Assembly: GCA_021162265.1 (NCBI GenBank)
Contig: JAGGZA010000121.1
Span: 1 to 13,561, forward strand
Length of the DNA stretch: 13,561 bases
Source of the DNA: Candidatus Aerophobota bacterium
GTDB taxonomy: Bacteria > Aerophobota > Aerophobia > Aerophobales > B3-G15
Direction: 5' to 3'
Position numbers and translations under genes: made by a program
In this document: in pieces, positions 6,277-12,733 of the stretch
How the letters are laid out: every line of letters starts with the position of its first letter
How positions within the stretch are numbered: the stretch's first letter is position 1
The notes under the pieces: model-generated
Databases searched by the model: none
What the model saw: only the letters and a program-made list of their open reading frames with translations
What the model was told of the DNA's origin: nothing

Positions 6277-7323
6277 ATGAGAGTAGAGCTAACTATCAAA
6301 GATATAGCCAGGTTAGCAGGAGTTTCCACCGCCACAGTTTCTCGTGTGATTAACGATTACCCTGGAGTGCGAGAAAAAACTCGCATAAGAGTGAAAAAAG
6401 TTATTGATAAATTTGGTTACCAGAGAAATATACTGGCAAGAAAACTGGTAACAAAGAAAACTTCCATTATCGGGGTAGTTTTGTCTGATATAACCAACCC
6501 ATTTTATTCTGAGATAGCAAGAGGAATAGAAGATGAGGCGAGGAAGTGGGGATACACAGTAATTTTTGGTAGTACTGATAACACACGAGAAATTCAAAAA
6601 GAGTATGTAAATCTCTTTCGAGAACAAAGGGTAGATGGAATAATATTTGCTTCAGTGGCTTTGCAGGATCCCGATGTTGAAAAGTTATTTAAAGAAGATG
6701 TTCCTTTCGTGCTGGTAAACAGGAAACTGGATACAATTAAAACTGATTTTGTGGTCCTGGATAATGTAAAGGGAGCTTATATGGCTGCAGAACACCTGAT
6801 TAAACTTGGACATAAAAGAATAGGTTTTATATGTGGACCTTTGAATTACTCTACTGGGGTGGATAGATTAAGAGGATATAAAGAGGCCTTGAGAAAATAT
6901 AATATAGAGGAATATCCGGAGTTAGTAAAATCAGGTAATTTTCGCCAGGAGAGTGGGTATCGTGCCTTTAAGGAATTTATGAGTATGAAAAGTCCTCCTA
7001 CTGCAGTTTTTGCCTCTAATGATTTTATGGCTCTTGGTGTTCTGGAAGCAGCTTTAGAACTTGGGATCAGAATACCAGAGGATATCGCACTGGTTGGGTT
7101 TGATGACATAAATTTTGCCTCCTTTAAATTTGTAAGTTTAACGACAGTCGCTCAGCGTAAATATGAGATGGGGGCTAAAGGTATTCAGCTTCTTATAAAG
7201 AAAATAGAAAGTTCGGAAAGATGGATACCCCAGGAAATTTATCTTAAACCCAGGTTAATTATTAGAGGTTCATGTGGTTATAAATTGAGTGGGAAGAAGA
7301 GAAAAAAAGGGGGTGTTAGATGA
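6277..7323 (+). CDS. LacI/GalR-family transcriptional regulator
   Basis: This is a full-length (348-residue) repressor of the LacI/GalR family. The N-terminal helix-turn-helix spans about residues 6-25 (TIKDIARLAGVS and TATVSRVIN). The hinge helix NILARKL at 51-57 carries the Leu that inserts into the operator minor groove. A periplasmic-binding-protein-like sugar-binding domain follows from IIGVVLSDITNPFY (about 64-77), with NDFMALGVLEAALELGI and PEDIALVGFDD further on. The ATG at 6277 gives the usual short lead into TIKDIA. An in-frame GTG at 6265 is an alternative, and neither start has a visible Shine-Dalgarno. A 5-codon out-of-frame ORF (6263-6280) ends as ATGA over this ATG. The gene has its own promoter and a candidate operator at the transcript start. 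Its stop overlaps the remnant of an iron-type alcohol dehydrogenase, so the regulated operon probably once continued from here. The effector is likely a sugar or sugar derivative but is not shown. Confidence 0.92.
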   Translation: MRVELTIKDIARLAGVSTATVSRVINDYPGVREKTRIRVKKVIDKFGYQRNILARKLVTKKTSIIGVVLSDITNPFYSEIARGIEDEARKWGYTVIFGSTDNTREIQKEYVNLFREQRVDGIIFASVALQDPDVEKLFKEDVPFVLVNRKLDTIKTDFVVLDNVKGAYMAAEHLIKLGHKRIGFICGPLNYSTGVDRLRGYKEALRKYNIEEYPELVKSGNFRQESGYRAFKEFMSMKSPPTAVFASNDFMALGVLEAALELGIRIPEDIALVGFDDINFASFKFVSLTTVAQRKYEMGAKGIQLLIKKIESSERWIPQEIYLKPRLIIRGSCGYKLSGKKRKKGGVR

Positions 7324-7445
7324 CAGAATTATGGCTTTTTCGCACAGCCAGGAGTATTTTATTTGGAAATGATGCAACTAAAAAGATAGGGGAAGAGTTG
7401 AAAAGATTAAATAAAAGCAATGCATTAGTGATTACTGATAGATGA
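7320..7445 (+). pseudogene. N-terminal remnant of an iron-containing alcohol dehydrogenase
   Basis: A 41-codon frame starts with ATG overlapping the lacI stop (ATGA) and ends at a TGA just past the junction. Its residues WLFRTARSILFGNDATKKIG and, after a short gap, ALVITD match the start of group III (iron-dependent) alcohol dehydrogenases: strand 1, the F-G turn, then the first strand of the NAD-binding domain. The family is about 380-400 residues long, so roughly nine-tenths is missing, including every metal ligand. Homology stops at about 7440, where sequence of a different family (cupin) begins. The remaining 41 residues cannot form an enzyme. Either a genomic deletion or an assembly join could produce this. 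The family call rests on the short but characteristic start. Confidence 0.7.
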
Positions 7446-7683
7446 GGTTTTTGAAATAGAAAAAGGAGGAAAGACAAGTTATGATATTCATCCTTATGAA
7501 CATGAAGTGTTAATACTTGAGGGTACAGGAATTTTAAAGAGTGATAAAAGAGAAGAAAAAGTAAAACCCTATGATGCTATTTACATTGCTCCAGATGAGC
7601 CTCATCAATTTGTAAATGATGGCGATGAGACCCTGAAGATTATTTGTGTGATTCCAAAGGGTAAGGAGGATCATCTTAAGTAG
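7441..7683 (+). pseudogene. C-terminal remnant of a cupin-domain protein
   Basis: Eighty codons with no start codon encode most of a small cupin. Landmarks are FEIEKGGKTS, IHPYEHEV, LILEGTG, KVKPYDAIYIAPDEPHQF and a closing ICVIPKG. Whole proteins of this type are about 110 residues, so about 30-40 N-terminal residues are gone. The first His of the metal-binding HxH pair is Asp here (DIH), and the usual Gly before Asp in KPGDAI is Tyr, both consistent with decay. The frame is shifted relative to the alcohol dehydrogenase remnant just upstream. The join is within two or three bases of 7440. A one-base loss near 7444 may also be present, because atgagg followed by one extra base would read MR-V/L-FE as in relatives. 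It is probably not translated. Confidence 0.7.
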
Positions 7684-7847
7684 CGAGGTTAAAGAGGATA
7701 AGCAGCCAATTTTAAAATTTAGCCATGAGGTTAATCAGGTAAGAAATGACTTTTTATAAAGAAAAGATTTTTTAAGAGCCATCAGGGTAAACTTTAAGGA
7801 AAAGGGAGTAGAATGAGATAATGTAAGCCAAGTTAAAGGAGAGAGTT
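7684..7847 (+). other. Gene-free gap with possible decayed coding sequence and AOR leader
   Basis: No intact gene is seen here. One frame beginning at 7682 reads as plausible protein (EDKQPILKFSHEVNQVRNDF, then RKDFLRAIRVNFKEKGVE) but is cut by TAA at 7757 and TGA at 7814, so it may be debris of the deleted block. It lacks a recognisable family, and open runs of 18-25 codons can occur by chance. The last 15 bases hold the strong Shine-Dalgarno of the next gene (AAAGGAG, 7835-7841). No convincing promoter was found. Confidence 0.35.
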
Positions 7848-9683
7848 ATGAGGAAAGGATATAGAGGAAAAATTTTGAGAGTGGACTTAACTCGGAGGAA
7901 AATATTAATTCAATCCTTGGATGAAACAGATCTTGAGAAATTTATAGGGGGAAGTGGTTTGGGGGCAAAATTTCTATATGAAGAAGTGCCTGCAGATACA
8001 GAACCTCTTTCTCCGGAAAACCTTCTTATTTTTATGGCAGGTCCCTTAGTTGGTTCCGGTACTCCGGGTTCTGGTAGGCATGAGGTGGTATTTAAATCTC
8101 CTCTAACCGGCATTTTTGCAAGGTCTGGAGTTGGAGGAAGCTTTGGCGTGAATTTAAAGAGAGCAGGATTTGATGGAATAATCATATCTGGTAGGTCCAG
8201 TAAGCCTGTGTATCTTTTAGTTTATGATGGTCAGGTTGAAATTAAAGATGCAACTCATATCTGGGGAAAAGATACTTATGAAAGCGACAGAATATTGAGA
8301 GAGGAAATTGGCAGGAAAGCTACTGTTGCAGTTATTGGTCCGGCAGGAGAGGGAATAGTAAAGATAGCTGGAATTTCCCACGATGGAGTGCATTCTCGTA
8401 TGGCTGGTAGATGTGGCTCTGGCGCTGTAATGGGTTCAAAAAACCTTAAGGCAATAGTTGTTTACGGAAAAGATAAAGTAGATGTTGCATTTCCTGAGAA
8501 GTTAAATCAGTACAAAAAGCAAATCCTTCCTCATATAAAAATGGTTAGCGAAGGCATGAGGAAGTTTGGTACTGCAGGAGGGATTCCTAATTATGAGAGG
8601 ATAGGTAATTTCCCTCATAAGAACTGGGCTTTATCCAACTGGGAAGAGGGAGCAAACAAGATATCCGGCCAAACTATGGAAAGGACTATTTTGACAGGAA
8701 GGTATGCCTGTCACGATTGCCCTATAGCCTGTGGCAGGATGGTTAAGGTGGATGAGGGACCTTTTGCTCCTGTTAATGGAGGAGGTCCTGAGTACGAAAC
8801 CGTTGCAGCCTTAGGAAGCTTATGCCTGGTGGATAATATAGAGGCAATAGCAAGGGCTAATGAACTCTGTAATAGATTGGGCCTTGATACGATGTCCACA
8901 GGAGCAGTCATTGCTTTTGCCATGGAAGCTTTTGAAAGAGGGATTATTACAGATAAAGATACAGGTGGTGTTGAGCTTACCTGGGGTAATGCGCAGGCTC
9001 TATTAAAAATGATTGAGAAAATAGCCAGAAAGGAGGATATTGGAGAGGTTTTGTCAGAAGGGGTACGCAGTGCAGCAAATAAGTTAGGTAAAAATACAGT
9101 TGAGTTTGCTATACATATAAAAGGGCTTGAGCCTTCCTATCATGACCCGAGGTGTTTTTTCAGTCATGCTTTAAATTACGCAACTGCTGCAAGGGGAGGT
9201 TGTCATAATGGGAGTCAATCTCACTCCTGCGAGATAACTTTGAGTTGCCCTGATTTAGGGATAAACGAACCTCAGGATAGACACCTTGTGGATGGGAAAG
9301 CAGAGTTCACCATGAAACTGCAAAACCTCATGTGTTTTTACGATTCTCTGGTTCTCTGTAAGTTCTTTCATACTTCTGGCTCTCTCACTCCTCAACAGGT
9401 AGTAAATTTTTTGAATTATACTACTGGATGGGATTTTAATCTGCAGAGTGCTATGGAAGCAGGTGAGCGAATATTTAACCTTCAGAGGATGTACAATGTA
9501 AGATGTGGAATTTCAAGGAAAGATGATACCTTACCCCCCAGGTTTCTTACTCTTAAAAGAGAAAAGGATAAACTTCCGCCTCTTGGTCAGCTTTTAAGTG
9601 ATTATTACGAGCTAAGGGGGTGGGACGAAATGGGTATTCCAACCGAGCAAAAATTAAAGGAGCTTAGCCTGGAAAAGCTATAA
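7848..9683 (+). CDS. Aldehyde:ferredoxin oxidoreductase (tungstopterin, 4Fe-4S)
   Basis: This is a complete 611-residue member of the AOR family, which oxidises aldehydes to carboxylic acids and reduces ferredoxin using a tungsten (or molybdenum) bis-pterin cofactor and one 4Fe-4S cluster in the cytoplasm of anaerobes. The N-terminal domain has GGSGLGAKFLYEEVPADTEP, SPLTGIFARSGVGGSFG and KRAGFDGIIISG, all hallmark pterin-contact regions. Cluster ligands are visible as Cys288, Cys291 and Cys295 (CHDCPIAC) and Cys504 (LVLCKF). GGGPEYET (311-318) and the His at 453 (GGCHNG) fit the active-site region. The start has a strong AAAGGAG 6 bases upstream. It lies in line with lacI and the adh/cupin scar, and it probably belonged to the same alcohol/aldehyde module. 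It converges with the uracil-DNA glycosylase gene 4 bp away. The family is firm. The physiological aldehyde is unknown. Confidence 0.95.
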   Translation: MRKGYRGKILRVDLTRRKILIQSLDETDLEKFIGGSGLGAKFLYEEVPADTEPLSPENLLIFMAGPLVGSGTPGSGRHEVVFKSPLTGIFARSGVGGSFGVNLKRAGFDGIIISGRSSKPVYLLVYDGQVEIKDATHIWGKDTYESDRILREEIGRKATVAVIGPAGEGIVKIAGISHDGVHSRMAGRCGSGAVMGSKNLKAIVVYGKDKVDVAFPEKLNQYKKQILPHIKMVSEGMRKFGTAGGIPNYERIGNFPHKNWALSNWEEGANKISGQTMERTILTGRYACHDCPIACGRMVKVDEGPFAPVNGGGPEYETVAALGSLCLVDNIEAIARANELCNRLGLDTMSTGAVIAFAMEAFERGIITDKDTGGVELTWGNAQALLKMIEKIARKEDIGEVLSEGVRSAANKLGKNTVEFAIHIKGLEPSYHDPRCFFSHALNYATAARGGCHNGSQSHSCEITLSCPDLGINEPQDRHLVDGKAEFTMKLQNLMCFYDSLVLCKFFHTSGSLTPQQVVNFLNYTTGWDFNLQSAMEAGERIFNLQRMYNVRCGISRKDDTLPPRFLTLKREKDKLPPLGQLLSDYYELRGWDEMGIPTEQKLKELSLEKL

Positions 9684-9687
9684 ATAT

Positions 9688-10350
9688 TCAGGTCTTTGTT
9701 ATCTTATCAATTTCCTCTTTTACCATTTTAAGGTCCATTATAAACTGCTCTCTCCAGTAAGGTTTGTATATACAGGCTGCAGGGTGCAGGGTGGGAAGGA
9801 GGATTGTATTATTGGGCAGAGTAAATTTCTGTCCTCTTAAGTAGGTAATACCACGGGTAGTATTAAGCAAATTCTGTGTGGAAAATTTACCCAGGGTGCA
9901 GATTATCTTAGGGTTAATTATCTGAATTTGCTTTTTAAGATAAGGAAGACAGCGAGCAATTTCCTCCGGTCTTGGATTTCTATTGCCAGGGGGGCGGCAT
10001 TTGAGTATATTAGCAATGTAAAATTTATCCTCCGGTATTCCCAGGTTTTTAATAGTTTCTCTTAAAAGTTTTCCGGCTGCTCCCACAAAGGGTCTTCCCT
10101 GCAAGTCTTCCTCTTTACCCGGTGCTTCTCCCACAAACATAAGGATAGCTTCAGGGTTTCCCTCTCCAAAGACAAGATTGGTACGAGTTCTATAGAGGGA
10201 ACACTTCTGGCAATTTTTTATTTCCTCATAGAATTTCTCAAGTAAAAGAGCCTTATTGTTTGCAGAAGGTTTTCTTCCCATCCTTTTCTCAAGATAATTT
10301 TTAAAATCCCTTATTATTTCAAGATACTCAAGGTAAAAAGTTTTCTCCAT
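9688..10350 (-). CDS. Uracil-DNA glycosylase, family 4 (iron-sulfur type)
   Basis: This DNA-repair enzyme removes uracil from DNA arising by cytosine deamination. At 220 residues it matches the family. Four cysteines at 47, 50, 118 and 134 (CQKC, then KCRPPG and RCLPYL) fit the 4Fe-4S site of family 4. The catalytic-loop region GEAPGKEEDLQGRPFVG (74-90) and the C-terminal motif PTLHPAA with His189 are both present. The chosen ATG at 10350 lies 5 bp after the stop of the upstream gene. Reading further upstream in frame to 10461 would overlap that gene by 106 bp and adds nothing family-like. There is no good Shine-Dalgarno at 10350, so translation may depend on reinitiation from the upstream gene. 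About 40 residues precede the first cluster cysteines, slightly long for the family. It is the last gene of a four-gene minus-strand operon. Confidence 0.93.
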   Translation of the reverse strand: MEKTFYLEYLEIIRDFKNYLEKRMGRKPSANNKALLLEKFYEEIKNCQKCSLYRTRTNLVFGEGNPEAILMFVGEAPGKEEDLQGRPFVGAAGKLLRETIKNLGIPEDKFYIANILKCRPPGNRNPRPEEIARCLPYLKKQIQIINPKIICTLGKFSTQNLLNTTRGITYLRGQKFTLPNNTILLPTLHPAACIYKPYWREQFIMDLKMVKEEIDKITKT

Positions 10351-10355
10351 ATTTT

Positions 10356-11486
10356 TTAATAATCCGCAAGGGGTTTTACAGGTTGATAAGGAAGTAAGTT
10401 TTTCCGGTGTATATGATAGGATATTATCTTTTCCTCTCCGGGTAAAATCTGGATTTCCCACAGCAAATGGTGAGCATCTTCTTTCTTGTAGCAGGGAGGG
10501 TAGGATTCAATTAATTCCCAGCAGTCAGGAATATATTCTCTTATTAGAATTTTAACTTTCTCTCTCTTTTGATTTTTCAAGACAATCTCGTACCTTTCGC
10601 TGGTATCATATACCTGTGTATTTCCTGCAATATCCCTTCTTATATTAATTCGGGAAAATTCAATTAATTTTCTTTCAATCTTTATATCCTGAACTCCGCT
10701 TACGGTTAGCTTTAATTTTTCTCCTGGATTAATTAAACCAGTATTGTCTTCTCCCAGAAAGGTTAAGCCACTTTCCTCTCCTCTCTTATAAATTCTTATT
10801 TTTCCAGGATAAAGGGGAAACGAAGTATTATTGGTAAGCTGGTATTGAAGAATGATTTTTCCTCCATATTTTTGATAGTCCAGAATATAGTTTCTTTTAA
10901 CAGGTAGGTAAAGATTGTTGAAAAGGAAAAGTCTTTTTTCTTCCATATTCTTAAGGTTTGTGTTCCATTCTCTTCCAGCTTTATCTATAAAATGAGCTTG
11001 AGTAAACTCTCTTCCTGTATTATTGGAAAGATCAAGCATTCCCTTCAGGAGGATATGGTTTTCTTTCTCTTTTACATAAGCTATATAATTGTAGTTTGCC
11101 TTTAGTCCCTCAATAACATAGAGAATTCCCACCTTTTCTGTGCTTTCTTTCTCGCTGTAAATAATCCAGATTAATGTTGGGATATTTTTAATCGTAGTTG
11201 ATAATATCTGAATTAGTTTTAAGTTGGCATTAACAAATTCTATTCTCACAGAACCTGGAACTATTTTTATTCCCTGGTAGCTAAAATAAATCCTGTTTAT
11301 TCCCTGGTGGAATTTTATATACCTTTTTTCAGTAACCAGGGCTTTCTCATCTGTTATCATTTTTACTCTTAGAGATTCTTCAGGTAATAAAATACCTAAA
11401 TTGGAAGAGTACGCAGCTTTACAGAGATAACCTATGCTAACAATTATCAGAAAAAAGAATACCGGCTTTTTTAATAAATTTCTCAA
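10356..11486 (-). CDS. DUF4139-like exported protein (second of a tandem pair)
   Basis: This 376-residue envelope protein of unknown function has a hydrophobic signal sequence at about residues 8-24 and no later membrane segment, suggesting secretion across the inner membrane. The body matches the beta-rich DUF4139 pattern: LKGMLDLSNNTGREF in the middle, FLGEDNTGLINPGEKL, IKIERKLIEFSR, then YEIVLKN, REYIPDCWELI and a final ILPGEEKIISYHI. It aligns block by block with the upstream gene, so the two look like old tandem duplicates. The start is TTG, supported by AGAGG 6 bases upstream, and lies 11 bp after the upstream stop. The usual G-x-SW motif of the family is eroded here (GLKANYNYIAYV), suggesting divergence from the more canonical copy. 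The domain call rests on recalled motif order, so confidence is moderate. The gene itself is certain. Confidence 0.75.
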   Translation of the reverse strand: MRNLLKKPVFFFLIIVSIGYLCKAAYSSNLGILLPEESLRVKMITDEKALVTEKRYIKFHQGINRIYFSYQGIKIVPGSVRIEFVNANLKLIQILSTTIKNIPTLIWIIYSEKESTEKVGILYVIEGLKANYNYIAYVKEKENHILLKGMLDLSNNTGREFTQAHFIDKAGREWNTNLKNMEEKRLFLFNNLYLPVKRNYILDYQKYGGKIILQYQLTNNTSFPLYPGKIRIYKRGEESGLTFLGEDNTGLINPGEKLKLTVSGVQDIKIERKLIEFSRINIRRDIAGNTQVYDTSERYEIVLKNQKREKVKILIREYIPDCWELIESYPPCYKKEDAHHLLWEIQILPGEEKIISYHIHRKNLLPYQPVKPLADY

Positions 11487-11497
11487 TTTTTAGCCTC

Positions 11498-12733
11498 TTA
11501 CCTTAGTCTAATTATTTTTTTAATTGTATAGCTAAAACAGATTTTTTCTTCTGGTGGTAAAGTTAATTCAAACTCTATAGAATTTGCCTGTCTTTTTTTA
11601 ATCGGGATAGTTGAGTTAATCAACATCCACTCCCCTGTAATTCTTTCTATGACCTTTACCTTACTCTCTTTCTTCAGAAAATTTTTTATACAAAGTTCAT
11701 ATTTTTCTTGCTCTGTATATTCTGTAAGGATTTTTCTCGAGCTGAACTCCAGATTATCCCTTGAAAAAGATACCAGTTTTCTTTCTATTTTTAGCCCTTC
11801 TTCCTTCCCTATGATGATTTTAGCTTCTTTCCCGGGTGAGGTATAGTCCATCCTGCCTCTTCCCAGGAGTTCCATCTTTGTGCCTTCCTCAGAAACTATC
11901 CATCCTGTTAGATAACCAGCAGGAAGTGGAAATTGCTGATTGTTGTTAAATATATAACTGACAGATGGAAATTCTCCCTCTCCTGTAAAATCAAAAGTAT
12001 AGGTTAACTCACAGGAAAGATTTCTGCAGATGAAGAGGTTTAAATGTGCTTTCTCTTCATCTTTAAGTTCTCGTTCTCCTTTAATTTGATAAATATAGTA
12101 CTCAGCTACAGCTTTCTTTTGTATTTCCGGGATGGCGGCGTTCTCTATTATTTTTAAAGCCTTTATATCTTTGCCTTTTTGAAGTACTTTTCTTTCCCTT
12201 TTTTCTGCTAAGTGAGGTTTTCCTGCTGCAAGTCTTATTTTTGCCTTTGTAAAATCCTTCCCACTTTTATTTTCAATACTTACCCATCCATAGAGATATA
12301 GTGCTCTATCTTTATTTTGATTTAGCTCCAGGTCGTAGTAAACCTGCCAGGATATTCCTTTGATAAAGTATGTTACTTCTATTTGTTCTTGAAGAGATTG
12401 AGAGGATTTTACCTTCCATAGTATTTTACCCACTGAAGGGATAAAGGTGCTTTCTTCAACTTTAACCTTATCAGGATGCCCGATTATTCTCAGGCTAACG
12501 GAGGAAGAATCTGTTTTTTCCGGGAGGTCAAATTGAATATAACACTCTCCCTGCTTTAAACCTACAAGGTAATTTTCCTGCACAAGAGTAAGGTTCACAC
12601 TCTGATAAATGGTAAGAGTGGTAAATTGAGGAGAAATGAGGACACAGGCACCCGTCAGAGCAAACCCTGTTATTCCTTTGAAGAATAATATGCCTGTTAT
12701 AAGTAAGATAAGATAATAGGTTCTTTTTTTCAT
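11498..12733 (-). CDS. DUF4139-like exported protein (first of a tandem pair)
   Basis: This is a 411-residue protein of unknown function. An N-terminal hydrophobic segment at about 6-25 after MKKR acts as a signal peptide or anchor, and the rest is soluble and rich in predicted beta-strand. The central motif VTYFIKGISWQVYYDLEL followed by YLYGWVSIENKSGKDFTKAK and LAAG is typical of DUF4139 proteins. The C-terminal half has LLGRGRMDYTSPGKE, LKIERKLVSFSR, YELCIKN, ERITGEWMLI and PPEEKICFSYTI. The ATG at 12733 overlaps the stop of the radical SAM gene (TGATG), with GGGG about 8 bases before it. A TTG one codon earlier (12736) is possible. It is co-transcribed with its paralogue downstream and with uracil-DNA glycosylase. 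DUF4139 proteins have no agreed function, so no role is claimed beyond the envelope location. Confidence 0.77.
   Translation of the reverse strand: MKKRTYYLILLITGILFFKGITGFALTGACVLISPQFTTLTIYQSVNLTLVQENYLVGLKQGECYIQFDLPEKTDSSSVSLRIIGHPDKVKVEESTFIPSVGKILWKVKSSQSLQEQIEVTYFIKGISWQVYYDLELNQNKDRALYLYGWVSIENKSGKDFTKAKIRLAAGKPHLAEKRERKVLQKGKDIKALKIIENAAIPEIQKKAVAEYYIYQIKGERELKDEEKAHLNLFICRNLSCELTYTFDFTGEGEFPSVSYIFNNNQQFPLPAGYLTGWIVSEEGTKMELLGRGRMDYTSPGKEAKIIIGKEEGLKIERKLVSFSRDNLEFSSRKILTEYTEQEKYELCIKNFLKKESKVKVIERITGEWMLINSTIPIKKRQANSIEFELTLPPEEKICFSYTIKKIIRLR

Noticed and set aside
7482..7514. Short ATG frame after an AGGAGG inside the cupin remnant
   Set aside because: It is only 10 codons in the wrong frame for the cupin. 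The AGGAGG is explained by the cupin's Gly-Gly-Lys codons.
7794..7822. Promoter for AOR (GATAAT at 7817-7822)
   Set aside because: No -35 box lies at a suitable distance (ttaagg only), so read-through from the lacI promoter is as likely.
9663..9695. Possible bidirectional terminator between AOR and uracil-DNA glycosylase
   Set aside because: Only 4-5 bp arms (for example TAGC/GCTA) and no T-run were found, so the hairpin is not convincing.
10351..10461. N-terminal extension of the uracil-DNA glycosylase by 37 residues
   Set aside because: It overlaps the preceding gene by 106 bp, has no family-like sequence, and the ATG at 10350 sits right after the upstream stop.
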